Part shown: one piece after another, positions 1-11,088 of the stretch
Layout of the letters: each line of letters starts with the position of its first letter
Position numbering within the stretch: the first letter of the stretch is position 1
Assembly: GCA_036583965.1 (NCBI GenBank)
Contig: JAZBQD010000030.1
Coordinates: forward strand, 51,461,551-51,525,550
Source: Prunella strophiata
Lineage: Eukaryota; Chordata; Aves; Passeriformes; Prunellidae
Length of the DNA: 64,000 nt
Reading direction: 5' to 3'
The notes under the pieces: generated by a model
What the model was told of the DNA's origin: nothing
Databases searched by the model: none
Seen by the model: the letters and a program-made list of their open reading frames with translations, nothing else
Position numbers and translations under genes: made by a program

Positions 1-267
1 TTAAATGTTTATCAAAGGCCCTTAAAACCAAAAGTGGATGCAATAATTTTAAAATATCATGAAAGGAAAAGGATTATATTTAAGGAAGTCTATTTTTGTC
101 TAACATGTTCAACTTTGATCTTCTTAAGCAGAAGAAAAATGTTGTAAAATAGAAGTTATTTTCAATAGAATAATAATTTTCAAATTTGTAGTTCCATATA
201 ATCTGTGTACTTTTAATTAAATGCTTTTATTTATTAAAACAAATTAATACATGTGAATTTTCTTTAG

Positions 268-336
268 GGAGGAATAAAATTTGAAATTAATTTAGATGTA
301 TGTTTTCCTGAGGAAGACAGAACTCAAGAAGCAGAG
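268..336 (+). CDS. NEK5: NEK5 exon (first one in window)
   Basis: The 69-nt exon starts after TTTAG and ends before GTATGT. It encodes 23 residues beginning GGIKFEINLD in phase 0. Positions 1-267 are upstream intron in which I see nothing. Confidence 0.8.
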
Positions 337-3300
337 GTATGTTTTAGTTATAGTCACAGCATTTACATTAGAAATCTGGAACCATGACAGCTCCATAATC
401 TAAGATTTGTTTCCATTACCATCATCCTCTGCCTTTGTTATAATGAAGCTTCCTATTGAGGATTTGTTGTCATGCTGCATATGTCTGCCCTTCTACAAGA
501 GGGTAATTGCTTAGAAGAAAATTGGGTGATATTTGGGTCAGTCTTTCACATGGTAAAATATGGAGAGCAGATATTTAAATTTTCTAAAATGGGTTTGAGA
601 GGAAGAACTTATCTCAAAACTGAGTCAGTCTAAAAATGCTAAATTTAATTTGTAGCTTGTTTTAGTACATTCCTGTTGTTTTTCAGAAATGAAATGGTAT
701 TGTATTGTATCACAAAGCAAGAACAACTACAGACAATATTATGTTTTCATTTAGTATAATTATGTTTGTGGCTTATCAGCATGTAATAGCTACCTATTAA
801 GATTTTTATTAGTATATTAGAATTAAAAAAAATATTCCTAACAGCAACAAAAAATGTATTTCTAGTATATGTATTTTTAATTTATAAAGAACTATTTTGT
901 TATTCTGTTTTTTCACATCTCTGTGGAGCCCCATGCAGCCCTCTGATGCACAAATCACAATGTGGCTTCTGAGTCCTGCTGCTTCACTTTTTGTTACACA
1001 GTTTTCCTGTGCATACATGAGGTTGGCTGGAAAACACAGTAAAATGAGAAGGGATTAGCTATTTTATTTGTTTACTGTTTCCAGAGTAATTTATTGTTTT
1101 TTCAGGTATTAGATAAACTCAATGAGACTTTAACTTTTGTGGATGGTGAGAATCTTAAGGAGAAATTGGTGGAAGTTTATGAAAATGATACAGACAGAGC
1201 TTTGGAAAAACTGTCTGACTACCCAACAGGTATTTATTGGGGAAATGCAATGCTGAGTATCAATTCTGAAAATTACATAGGAGTTAGGTAAATTCAGTAA
1301 CTCAGGCTATAGCAAGCTTATCTCATGAGCTCTTTCTTTATATCACATAATATTATAATCACACAAACATCTACTTTACAAAAAAATCCAAAGAACTTTG
1401 CCTGTTCTTTTTCTTCCCCTTAGAGTCCATGCACTGATATGAAAAAGCCCAGAAAACATTGGCAACCTGGAGCCCCTCAGACACTACTGAATTTTTTAGC
1501 TGGTGCTGATGTCACATCTGCATGTCCTACTATGGCTGGAAATGAGCTTGGTGAGAAAGTTTTGGCTTTCAGTGAGCACCTAAAATTCAGACTGAATTCA
1601 TCCATACCTGAATGTACACATGATCCAGCAGGCTTTTAATCACAGGACTTTGAAACAGCAGAGGTTATTGTACATGTTAAGCCATAGAAAACAGTTGTCA
1701 CTTTCCCTTCTCACATTGCAATCATTTTGTGTTGCTCATACATGTCAAGAGTGCTGTGATTTATGATTCACATTCTGCACACCTGAGATAGACAAAAAAT
1801 AACCTGAAGAGCTTTCATGGATAGTAAAGACAAAGCAGAATATTATTAATACACCACCTTTTGTTCATTCTGCCTTACATTAAAGACCACTGGGCACAAA
1901 AGAAACAGAACCTCTTTTAAGCTCTTTCAAACCAAGAATCCAACAAGTTTCAGAGCAAGGACTGCTCAGGGAAGCTGCACCTGCCTATTCCAGGTTTAAT
2001 AAGAAGTTACTTAAGCATTAAAATCAGTGTTAAACATTTTTAGTGATGAGTAGTCCAGACTATTTTTCCCTGTCCATCAGATCAAGTACTTATAAAAAAT
2101 TGGGAGTATTCCATAAAGGAAAAAAAAAAAAAAATAGATTCCAGAATTACACAAAAGGAAGAAATCGGTGTTGAGATTAGAAAGTCTGAATCTGACAAAG
2201 ACAGTTCTGAGCTACAGTAATGCTTTAGTGACCTGAGAACCTTGTTTTCTTCAGCTCACCATGTTATTCTGCCTGAAGACATCCCAGAAAACAGGAAGCA
2301 GTGGAAACAGACACCACCAGAGACACTCCTGAGCATCTTAGCAAAAGCAGAGCTGTCTGATGATTCCTTTATCTGTTTGGAAGAAGACAAAGGTAGGATG
2401 TTTTTTTCCCTGTAAATTCTGCAGGTTTTTATTTAGTGTAATATTTCTTCTACCCTTGGCAGAGGGTCTGTGATGAGAAACGTTTTGAAGCAGTTGTCAA
2501 CCTAGAAAAACAGGGACAGAACCTCTGCTCTGTCCCTGAAGCACTGAGAGGCCTCTTTCAGGACATTTGTTTTCAAAAGCAGGGAAAACAGCAAGCCCTA
2601 CTCACTGACTGTTACCTTCATATGTAATTCTTACCTTTGCTTGGATAGACAGAGAAAAGTTACCATTGTCAGCTGGCTGGTAGGTGCCACAGACCTGGAG
2701 CTAGCCCCTGCAACTGTTGAGGTTGAAGAACCCTGTAAAAGCATTTATTCAAATATATACATGGTGACTTAAATGACCGTGGTGACTTTACAACAGGGTC
2801 CATGCTGAGACAGCTGACACTGCAATTGATTCAAACTCACCTAACACTGCAGCCCACTTTCCTAAGGTAACACTGTTTAAAAAAATCACATTTACTTTGC
2901 ATCAACAGAAATGTGACATTTGCATTGTAATTTGAAAAACAACAAAACGCTTCAAGCATTTATTTATTTGTTATTCCTTTACACATTTATAGTTTTCTAC
3001 TATACAGCTGAAGGAAAGTTCCTCTTTCTTTACAGAAGGGAGATTAACTCTGTTGCCCCCAGGAGAAAACAAGGAAGATGATTCAGAAACATACTCTGCT
3101 GTTGATGTTGATGAAGGTAGACTTGAGCCAAGATCAGATGGTGAAGACACGTAAGTCAAGCACATCAGGAGAAAAATCCACACAACTGGACAGTTTTTTA
3201 AGTTGCATTGCCTAAAGTTTTTCTGTGTTCTTAAAAATTCATAAATAAAGAAAACTTACAGAGTCTGCTAATTTAACTTTTAATTCTGGAATTTGTCACA

Positions 3301-3730
3301 GCCAACGCTGTCATTAAAAATTACAGTAGAAATATTAACATGGCCTTGCAGCTCTTTTCTCTTGCCTTTTGAATACAGGTAAACAATCTGACAGAGACAG
3401 AAGAAAGAGTTCACATTTGGTGTGTCACTTGTATATTATTTATAAAGTGTTTAAAAAAACCCCTAAGAGTCCTTGAGTGGAGAATGGTTTGCTATGAAAT
3501 TATATTTATTTAATTAATATAATTTTCTTGTTTTACTGTGCAGAAATTTTGAAGATTCTGAAGATGAACTCAGACATGAGCTGGAGGAATCTCTGGAAAA
3601 ATTGTCAACTTCTCCAGCAGAAGAGTCTCACATCTTTTCAATAAATAAAGGTCAAACAGATGAAGAGAAGATGAGTTTATCTCACAAACTTGGAGAATCT
3701 GATGATAATTTAGAAAATAATCATGAGTAA
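268..3730 (+). CDS. NEK5: NEK5, C-terminal part (NIMA-related Ser/Thr kinase 5), last six coding exons
   Basis: Partial gene entering from the left edge. The kinase domain is outside the window and only the regulatory tail is seen. Exons joined by phase are 268-336, 1106-1287 (or 1106-1229), 1426-1550, 2255-2392, 3036-3150 and 3544-3730, all with AG acceptors and GT donors. The tail contains GGIKFEINLD, NETLTFVDGENLKEK and RKHWQPGAPQTLLNFLAG, which resemble the C-terminus of human NEK5 as I recall it. The position next to ALG11 is the same as in human 13q14. The last two exons are very acidic (many Glu/Asp). NEK5 is linked to centrosome and microtubule control, which is family knowledge and not visible here. 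No frame breaks are seen. NEK3 or NEK1 are less likely because of the local match and synteny. Confidence 0.82.
1106..1287 (+). CDS. NEK5: NEK5 exon with two possible donors
   Basis: It begins after TTCAG with VLDKLNETLTF. A donor after 1229 (ACAG|GTATTT, phase 1) or after 1287 (TTAG|GTAAAT, phase 2) can be used. Only the 1287 donor joins in frame to the 1426 exon. The 1229 donor joins in frame to the 2255 exon, skipping 1426-1550. Confidence 0.65.
1426..1550 (+). CDS. NEK5: NEK5 exon with first W-x-G-x-P-x-TLL motif
   Basis: The acceptor is TTAGAG|TCC and the donor CTTG|GTGAGA, leaving phase 1. It encodes PRKHWQPGAPQTLLNFLAG and ADVTSACP, which resemble a segment of human NEK5. The alternative acceptor two bases earlier does not fit the upstream phases. 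Confidence 0.65.
2255..2392 (+). CDS. NEK5: NEK5 exon with second, related TLL motif
   Basis: The 138-nt exon lies between TTCAG and GTAGGA, phase 1 in and out. It encodes ENRKQWKQTPPETLLSILAK, a divergent repeat of the motif in the preceding exon, suggesting an internal exon duplication. Confidence 0.75.
3036..3150 (+). CDS. NEK5: NEK5 acidic exon
   Basis: The exon lies between TACAG and GTAAGT and ends in phase 2. It encodes an acidic, Ser-rich stretch (for example NKEDDSETYSAVDVDEG). Confidence 0.75.
3544..3730 (+). CDS. NEK5: NEK5 terminal coding exon
   Basis: It begins after GTGCAG, completes a Thr codon and runs through an acidic tail (NFEDSEDELRHELEESLEK) to TAA at 3728-3730. The frame agrees with the preceding exon. 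Confidence 0.8.
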
Positions 3731-3758
3731 TTTGGTGTTGATGCACATCATGAAAAAA

Positions 3759-4275
3759 ATTAAAATTAATAGAAGGCTGTAATTCTTTTGCTTTAAGGGA
3801 AAAAACAAATCAGGGTACTTTTCAGATATCTGAACATTGAAAAATCCTCATCCAGACTGAAATGCTTTTTCATCTATTATTCTTAACTGCCTGGACATAC
3901 CTGACAAGTCTTGCTTGAGCAAATTTCTGATTGTGTACTCCATTTAACCATTTCTGTATCATGTAAGAGAGATGCCTAGTTTGTGTATTTTATTTCCCTA
4001 GATAAATCAACTCCTTAAGAATCTCTTACAGCTTTTCATAATCAATGTGTACTGCCAGCACAGCTTTGTAATCTACAGTTTCATTTACACAGTACTGACC
4101 CTATCTAGTAACATCAGCTGCTCAGGAGTTTTTTATATAGTAGCAGTAAAAGTGTTTATTGGCAACGTGAGAATTGTGCATTCCTCAGTTCCTAATAAAA
4201 CATGTAGGTATGTAGGTTCTTCCAAACATATTTTTTCACATAAATTTCATACAATTCAAGTGAATCTTAAATAAA
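3759..4275 (+). terminator. Candidate polyadenylation signals of NEK5
   Basis: ATTAAA lies at 3759-3764, AATAAA at 4194-4199 and AATAAA at 4270-4275, all downstream of the NEK5 stop. Which one is used cannot be told from sequence. The region 3731-4330 holds no other gene that I can see. Confidence 0.4.
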
Positions 4276-4330
4276 GGGAAAACTACAGTCGGTAGTCTGA
4301 TTTTAGCAGTTTTTTAAAAGAATCATTTAT

Positions 4331-4840
4331 GTTGGAAAAGATCTTATGAGTCCAACTGTTAACTTAACACTGCCAAATCCACCACTCAACCATGTTCCTA
4401 TGTGCCATGTCTTTTAAATACCTCCAGGGATGGTGAGTCCATCCCTTCCCAGGGCAGTCTGTTCCAATCTTTGACAACCTTTTCTGTGTCAAAATTTTTA
4501 CTAAAAATATAAATATAAGCCAGTATAAACCTTCCCTTGTGCAGCTTGAGGCCATTTTCTCCTATCACCTGTTACCTGGGAGAAGAGACTGACCTCCACC
4601 TGGTTCCACCCTCCTTTCAGGCAGGTGTAGAAAGTGATAAGGTCGCCCCTGAGCCTCCTTTTCTCCAGGCTGAACATCCCCAGCTCCCTCAGATGCTCCT
4701 CAGAGGACTTGTGCTTCAGACCCTTCCCCAGCTCCACTGCCCTTCTCTGGACATGCTCCAGCATCTCAACACCTTTCCTGAACTGAGGGGCCCAAAACTG
4801 ATCACTGGATTTGAGGTGCAGCCTCACCAGTATAGACATA
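4331..4840 (-). mobile_element. CR1 LINE fragment, reverse orientation
   Basis: The minus strand encodes the conserved C-terminal end of CR1 ORF2, including [19 protein letters not shown] and the EHVQRRA block, followed by the CR1 3' region. It is truncated at the 5' side, as usual for CR1, and decayed. It separates the convergent 3' ends of NEK5 and ALG11. Confidence 0.88.
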
Positions 4841-5155
4841 CTGTAGATTCTGGAAAAAAAATTCTGGGTACAAAGGCTATAAGACAAAAATCTTGACCTC
4901 AAAAGAGAGTCATGAAACAGGTGAAGACTGAAAATATTCAATAAATAAAAGAGGTTCCTGATAAATAAAAGAACTTCTTACCAAAAGTTCTGTAACTTCT
5001 TACATGTTACCAAAGCACTATCATGGTTTGTGAATCCAGATGGTTTTTAAGTGCACCATACGCTCATGTAGTTAACACAGAAGCATTTCTTTCCCAGGGA
5101 AAAAAAAGTCTCTGTTACATAAAGGAGACAGCTTGACAGAAAGAAAAAAAACCTT

Positions 5156-5161
5156 TTTATT
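5156..5161 (-). terminator. ALG11 polyadenylation signal
   Basis: AATAAA on the minus strand lies about 100 nt after the ALG11 stop codon. It is the only canonical signal close by, implying a very short 3' UTR. Confidence 0.65.
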
Positions 5162-5260
5162 GAATGGAACCAAGGGATCATAGCTTAGATATATTTACAT
5201 GTGCCACACAGTCAAATATAAAAGTTAATTTTACTCATGTTCATTTTTACTTCTACACAC

Positions 5261-5532
5261 TTATTTAAATAGCGGCTCCACAGATGACAGGAATGCGTCT
5301 TCAAAATGCTGGTCAGAAAACCTGTGCACAGAGCGACGAGCGTTTTCTCTGATCTCCAGTCTTTTCTCAGGAGACAAAGAGAAGATATAAGCCATTGTCT
5401 CAGCATAACTGTCCTCATCTTCTGCTAGGAAGCCTGTAACACATCCTTCATGGCGTACCACGATGTCTAATTTGGGGCCGCCAGAATTGTGAGCCAGGAT
5501 AACTGTGCCAGCTGCCATACATTCAACTACTC
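5261..5532 (-). CDS. ALG11: ALG11 exon 4 (terminal coding exon)
   Basis: It opens after CTTACAG and completes Gly401, then reads [20 protein letters not shown], with the second Glu of EX7E and the nucleotide-sugar-binding region. It ends at TAA 5261-5263 after SSVEPLFK. Intron 3 (5533-7289) contains one copy of the 375-bp duplication. Confidence 0.96.
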
Positions 5533-8500
5533 CTGTAAGAGAGACAAAAAATGCTGATATGAGTCTGCACATCATGTGCTTTGACCTTCTGTAAAACACT
5601 GGAAAGTTAAACCAACATTAAATTCACTACAGACTGCTATTCCAAATCACCTGGAAAAATACAGTGAAAATGGTCCCATAAGAAACACAAATTTAAATTT
5701 TTCAGTTCTAAGGACTGAAATGCCAGTTTCTCTTAAACACATAAAATTGAAATTAGGTATCAGATACAACCGGTTAATTTGTGGGTCTTGTAACAAACCT
5801 GATTTTAAACATTTGGAAAGATACTGGAAAAAAAGTTGCACATTTCAATCAGAAAATATTCAGAAGTTCCTTATTTTTCAGATGAACAAATCTTTATAGT
5901 TTCAGACAACTCAGCAAGGCACTAGTAAAAAACTGTTATCTCTACATCTGTATTTTTGATGGAAGAAATTTTAATGAAATGGGAATCAGGAAGCTTTCCT
6001 CAGCCAAAAGCTGTGGGATAGAAACAAAGTATAATGTACACAGCAACTTCCATTCTCCTCCATGGTTCCAGAACAGATTTCAGAAATGCTGATTCTTCTC
6101 AGTTCTGATTTGATTGTTATCAATTCCCTCAGCTCAAACATTGCCTACTATAAATAGTGCTCCAAAGTTTTGGAATATGTTTTTTTACACATAAAAAGCC
6201 TGTTAGATGAAGGTTAAATCCTGCTCAAATTCAAAATCATAGTGTGATGATATCACTTTAAAAAAAAATTAACTAAACTGTTTTGTGGAGGAAAAAAAAA
6301 AGGACATAATTTCCAATATTTTGCTGTTGCTTCTGAGACTCTTCAGTGTCAATTTTTTTATACCAAGCTCCTACAGACCATGAACTACTACTCCTGATAC
6401 TTAACCTGTTTTCTACTGAAGTCTAAAGACATTAACTGCAGTTTAGTCACATTATATGCAGAGTATGGCATCCATCTGCTTGGCTACAAACTTACCTGAC
6501 TGCTGCAGATTTATAACATATGGGCAAGGCATTCCCTTTCAAGGTCAGGACTAATCTAATCCCAATAAATGGAGCCCCATACCTTAATTCTGGGTCCCAG
6601 CTCCTCTCTGGCATTCTGCTCCATGCTACACTCATCAATTTAAGGGCTTCATACATTTGCCTCAGCAGAGATGCCTAATGCAATGAGATGACCAAAGGTA
6701 ACTGGTGGCATCTACACAGGGCTTATTTGTGCCAGACAGGATCTGTGGGAGACTCACACCCCTGAAACAGCAGCTGGATCCCCGTGACATACACTGGACA
6801 TTTCAAGTGGCATTTGAGGCAGGTGAAACACAACCAAAATCTCTAACATGGATGTCTACACATGAACTGTCTCTAAGCTCCCCTTGCAGTCAGTGGAGCC
6901 ACCAGGGCACAATTTAAGGTGTTGGAAGAGAAGCACCTGCAGCCTCTTGAAGCTCTGGAAGGCTGACAAACCTAAACCAAGGACAACAGGGTGATCCATG
7001 ACTTTGCAGGGCAAAGCAGGACATCCTGGGCAGCACAGATGGCACTAGCTCTGTGCTCAGGTGACCAGAGGATGCACAGAGTTAACAGCCTATGACTACA
7101 GCACTTCAGCTGGCACTACAGTAGCACCTAGTGGTGCATCATCTGCACCACATCTGCACTGGTCCTGTAGGCTTTACAGCAGCTACACTGCCTCCAATGG
7201 GAACAGGAGCTGGACACCTGCTTGGCATGCAGACCTCTGTGCTTAGACACCTAGGGACAAGCAGCTGAACACTCAGGAAAAGTACTGACCAATCCCAAAG
7301 TGCTCATTCCACATGGTGTGCAGGCCGATGGTGGCCTCGGCCAGGTGTCTCTTCAGCTCCTCAAAGGGAATGTTGATCCTGAACACCACATCATCACTAA
7401 CTCCCAGCTCTTCACACAGACGTTTCAGGTTGTTCACACGCTCTTCATCCTGCTGGTTTCGACAGCCGCCGATTAAGATCAGCTTCAGTGATGGCTGCTG
7501 CCCCACTCTCTTCTCCTTCAGCAATTTAGCAAAGGCTCTGATTTGCAAAGGATGATCTTTTTCAGGCCTGAACTGGCTGACAGAAACAATGGAATACTCA
7601 CTGGTGCTCTTCTCCACTTCCAGTGGAATATCCAGGAAAGCCTGAACATCGCATGGTGGATACACAACACTAGTGCAAGCCCCAGCTCTCCAGAGGGAAA
7701 GGATGTGATTCAGTGTCCAAGAAGAATTCACCATGACCACATCGCTGCAGGAACCAACCAACCCATACATGAAAGCGAAGAAGTAGTAGTAGACAAGTTT
7801 AAATTTGCTGAAGAGAGGACTGCCTGTAATGAAGGCAGCATTGTTAAACCTGGTGTCCTGGTTCCTCACGACAGAGAGCATATCCGTGCTGATAGTGGGA
7901 TAATGCACGTAGCACCCAACGCGACAACCTCCCAGGTATTTGAACAGGGGAATGGTGAATGCATAACCCATTGAGTCAATATAAATATCAGGAGCACACT
8001 TTAGAAGGGCTTCCCAGCCAAGGAACACTGATCCTAAACTCTGTCCCAGCAAAGTGAAGTGAGGATAAAGAGAAGCTTCCACAAGGAAGCGTCTTTCTAG
8101 AAATACAAACTTCACAGGATGGATTAACTTAATATTGAATCTTCTGAAAGCGCCTTCTACTATTTCTTCTCCAGTGGCATCTCTATCACCAGTGTAAACA
8201 ACACATGTTACATTTCTGTACCTGTAAGAATAAAGGAAAAGAATTTCATATATTCTTCTCTTCATGTTTTTCAGCAAGAAACTAAAATATAATGCACTTA
8301 AAAGTACTCAAGAAGAATGTGAGAACAAATGTCTGGCCCAGAAATTATTTTAACTAAATAATATTTTTCCTTATACTTCCACAAGTTTTTTCTGATCTGC
8401 AGAAAAATAGGTGGCTGAGAACTTGGGAAATATTTTAATTTGAGTAAAACATGAAAGGAGTATTATTCTACAGACTTCAGAACACCTTGCTCGACATTAG

Positions 8501-10116
8501 GAGATATCTGTCCAATGCACAGCATGAGCAAAATGCAAATAATGGCAAATCAATGGATGTGCCCATGTTAAATCCACTTTAGGTATTAATTTGTTTTGCC
8601 TCCTGCACCAAGAGGCAAGTATAAAGATGATCAGTTATCTACTGAGGAGTTATGACTGTACAAAGTTCCATACCAGTAGTGGAAAACTGAGAAGGAGAGG
8701 TTTTCTCAAGGAAAGAAAGGAAGGAAAAAAGTGAGAGGTGCCACAGCAGGAAATATCAAAATCTAAAGGGATGAAGTAAAATGCAACCACATGAAACTCA
8801 CATGTAAAATAAAAAGTAAGACCAGTAGATTAATGACACCTACTTAAATATGTAAAATGCCAACATATGCATAAAGAATAGCAACTGAAGCTGAGAATGA
8901 AATATGGTGTTTGATAAACACATATGCTTACTTTTTCTGGAGCGTTCTTATGGCACACCACAAGACTCTCTCCCCTCCACCTCCTGCATTGCAATAGGGG
9001 TGAAAAAAGGCCACCAGCAGTGGCCGCTTCCCATCTCTTCCTGCTGAGCTCAACTGTTTCTTCCTTTGTATCCAGAGCCGTACTCCCCACAGCAGTACCA
9101 CCAAGCAGATGCACAAAATTCCACTTAGAAATAATGCAGGGAGTAACAATGAGCACAGCAATCTGAAACAAGCCAGAAATTTTTAAATACGCAACTGCTT
9201 TAAAGAATTACTGTGTATGGCATTGAGTGAGAAGTACTTAAAAGTAGAGCTACAGGGAGTTTGACAAATTTCTTGAGTTCTTCTAATCTCAAAAATCATT
9301 AGTGTGTATGACTGACAATTACAGAAATGAAATCACTACTCTGCTTCGTTTAACCGAGGATCTATTCTTCCCCTGCTGTTACCTTGCAATCATTTATTAT
9401 TGTTTATTCATTACCTACACGTGTTATCTATCTCCACGTGCACTTTGTAAAAGTTGCATGCCCTTAGCAACCTGGCAATACACAACCAGCAGAGACTTCC
9501 AAATAGATTTTTAAGAGGTTTTTTCCGCCCAATCTCCTGTTTGGCTCGTTCTACTGTGAACTGCTTTGGTGCAGGGTTACTGGGGCCAGGCATCTCCTAT
9601 CCCAACCTGCACTTTCCGCTCCCCGGCGGCACGAACAGCGATGCCAGCTGTCCGGAGCAGCTCTGTGCGGTCTCTCTGTGCAGAGAGCTGTGGAGAGCTG
9701 TTTGCTCTGCTCTCTCAGTCACTGTCAGGGGTGCTCCCTTCGCTCTGCACCGCCTCCCTGACAGCTCTGCTACCCCTGCAGCGGGAGGTTTCCCGGCCCA
9801 GGACCTCACAGGGACAGCGCCCGGCTCCTCCCGCTGTGCCGCTAAGCCTTGCCACAAACAGCGTTTACTCAGCCGCTCCCGTTTACCGAAGCAGTGACCC
9901 ACGCGTCACGACTGACACATAAGGAAGCACTTTCATTTTGGGCCGGGAGCGGCGGAAAAGCGCATTAACCCATCCGAGCCCGCGGCGAGCAGGGGCCGGG
10001 CAGGGGCCGGGCCGGGCCGGGGCCGCCTCCCGCCCGCCCTGCCGGCCGCCAGGACGCGCCGCCCCCGCGCCCCGGTACCTGAGGAGCCCACACAGGCACA
10101 GCCCTCCCGCCGCCAT
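5261..10116 (-). CDS. ALG11: ALG11 alpha-1,2-mannosyltransferase, complete, 4 exons
   Basis: GDP-Man:Man3GlcNAc2-PP-dolichol alpha-1,2-mannosyltransferase. It adds the fourth and fifth mannoses to the lipid-linked oligosaccharide on the cytosolic ER face (family knowledge). The coding exons, in transcript order, are 10116-10079, 9162-8932, 8221-7290 and 5532-5261. Together they make 1473 nt, or 490 aa plus stop; human ALG11 is 492 aa. Residues 1-43 hold a short head and one hydrophobic membrane anchor (about 14-40). Residues 67-81 contain the [15 protein letters not shown] loop typical of this GT4 enzyme. The EX7E catalytic motif (Glu396 and Glu404, EHFGIGVVE) is split by the last intron. The frame is intact and all donors and acceptors are GT-AG. 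The start is the first ATG in the CpG island and matches the family N-terminus (MAAG). Confidence 0.96.
5594..5968. repeat. Copy 1 of a 375-bp near-identical duplication (in ALG11 intron 3)
   Basis: It matches 10713-11088 in the same orientation with roughly eight differences. Both copies start at AAACACTGGAAAG and end at GATGGAAGAAA, after which the flanks diverge abruptly. I see no terminal inverted repeats or target-site duplications. Its 64-codon minus-strand frame is not a gene. Confidence 0.9.
7290..8221 (-). CDS. ALG11: ALG11 exon 3 (main catalytic exon)
   Basis: The 932-nt exon encodes residues 91-400, from [12 protein letters not shown] through NVSSW-like [14 protein letters not shown] and [14 protein letters not shown] to MWNEHFGI. 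It is open throughout. The donor GTCAGT follows position 7290 on the minus strand. Confidence 0.96.
8932..9162 (-). CDS. ALG11: ALG11 exon 2 (membrane anchor and glycine-rich loop)
   Basis: The 231-nt exon covers residues 13-90. A hydrophobic segment ([19 protein letters not shown]) is followed by a basic patch QRKK and the loop [15 protein letters not shown]. The acceptor is TTTCAG and the donor GTAAGC. No ATG is needed inside it because exon 1 supplies the start. Introns 1 (9163-10078) and 2 (8222-8931) show nothing else recognisable. Confidence 0.95.
10079..10116 (-). CDS. ALG11: ALG11 exon 1 (12.7 codons)
   Basis: A short first coding exon too small for ordinary ORF calling: ATG at 10116-10114, then [11 protein letters not shown] and two bases of Arg13, then donor GTACCG. 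Joining to exon 2 restores the frame and gives a head like that of other vertebrate ALG11 proteins (MAAG...). Confidence 0.93.
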
Positions 10117-10120
10117 CTTG
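10107..10120 (-). promoter_or_regulatory. YY1-type motif over the ALG11 start codon
   Basis: CAAGATGGCGGCGG on the minus strand matches the AAGATGGCGGC element that many housekeeping genes carry near their start and includes the ALG11 ATG. This is a motif match only. Confidence 0.5.
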
Positions 10121-10239
10121 GGCAGCGCGGCGTCGCCTCCCCGGCGGAAAGGGAGGGTCCCGCCGGCGGGGCGGGACAGCCGGGCAGCGGATCCCGGCTG
10201 GCAGCACCGCGGAGGGGCGGGAGCGGCGCTGCCGCTGCG

Positions 10240-10311
10240 TTCTCCTCCTTGTTCTCCTCCTCGTTCTCCTCCTCCTTCCCCGCCTCCTTCCCCGCCTCCT
10301 CCTCGCCTCGC
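10240..10311. repeat. Pyrimidine-rich CTC/CTT simple repeat
   Basis: Imperfect repeats of TCCTCC, TTCTCC and CCCCGCC at the edge of the CpG island. The purine strand explains the long Glu/Gly/Arg-rich open frames around 9.9-10.6 kb, which are not genes. Confidence 0.8.
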
Positions 10312-10712
10312 CCCACCCAGCAAACACAGAACCTGCGCCCAGTGGAAGGCGTGGGGTGCTGTAGGTTGTTGGGAGCCCTGTGCTGCTGCATGGAGCGTTT
10401 TTCCCAGAGATGCCGGAAGAGAGTGGAGAGCAGCACGTTCCCGGCACAGTTTAGTCAGACATAACACGTGCTGCTCCTTGAATTGTGTTGCGTCCTTCTC
10501 AAGTGACATCCTCGGATTCCTTGGGCAGGATGGAAGGGAGAGCGCTGTGAGGAGGCGGAGGCCCCCCGGGGACATGGGTTTTCTTCTGTGTCCCACACTC
10601 CCCCAGGTTTGGCCTGTGTGAGTGCTGCCCAGGAGAGCTTGTCCTCGATGAGCCTGATGTCCTGGCTTCAGCCCTGCCGTAATCTCCTGCTTGCCAGTGA
10701 ATCCCTCCTGTC

Positions 10713-11088
10713 AAACACTGGAAAGTTAAACCAACACTAAAATTCACTACAGACTGCTATTCCAAATCACCTGGAAAAATACAGTGAAAATGATCCCATA
10801 AGAAACACAAATTTAAATTTTTCAATTCTAAGGAGTGAAATGCCAGTTTCTCTTAAACACATAAAATTGAAATTAAGTATCAGATACAACTGGTTAATTT
10901 GTGGGTCTTGTAACAAACCTGATTTTAAACATTTGGAAAGATACTGGAAAAAAAGTTGCACATTTCAATCAGAAAATATTCAGAAGTTCCTTATTTTTCA
11001 GATGAACGAATCTTTATAGTTTCAGACAACTCAGCAAGGCACTAGTAAAAAACTGTTATCTCTACATCTGTATTTTTGATGGAAGAAA
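10713..11088. repeat. Copy 2 of the 375-bp duplication (upstream of ALG11)
   Basis: It matches 5594-5968 at about 98 percent by eye with one extra base near its left end. It lies about 600 bp upstream of the ALG11 start codon, just outside the CpG island. Confidence 0.9.

Larger units (their letters stand above)
9930..10330. promoter_or_regulatory. CpG island promoter of ALG11
   Basis: The stretch is very rich in G+C and CpG, in contrast to the AT-rich surroundings, and contains ALG11 exon 1. No TATA box is evident. In human, as I recall, the ATP7B start lies about 1 kb away on the other side of this promoter; here I could not find an ATP7B first exon at this island. Confidence 0.75.

Noticed and set aside
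4501..4941. 146-codon minus-strand frame between NEK5 and ALG11
   Set aside because: Sequence is the C-terminal part of CR1 ORF2 with degraded ends.
5647..5841. 64-codon minus-strand frame repeated at 10767-10961
   Set aside because: Both copies are the duplicated intron segment; no coding signal, and it lies inside an ALG11 intron.
9883..10621. Long overlapping open frames on both strands (up to 237 codons)
   Set aside because: They arise from the GC-rich CpG island and simple repeat; they overlap ALG11 exon 1, have low-complexity composition and no domain.
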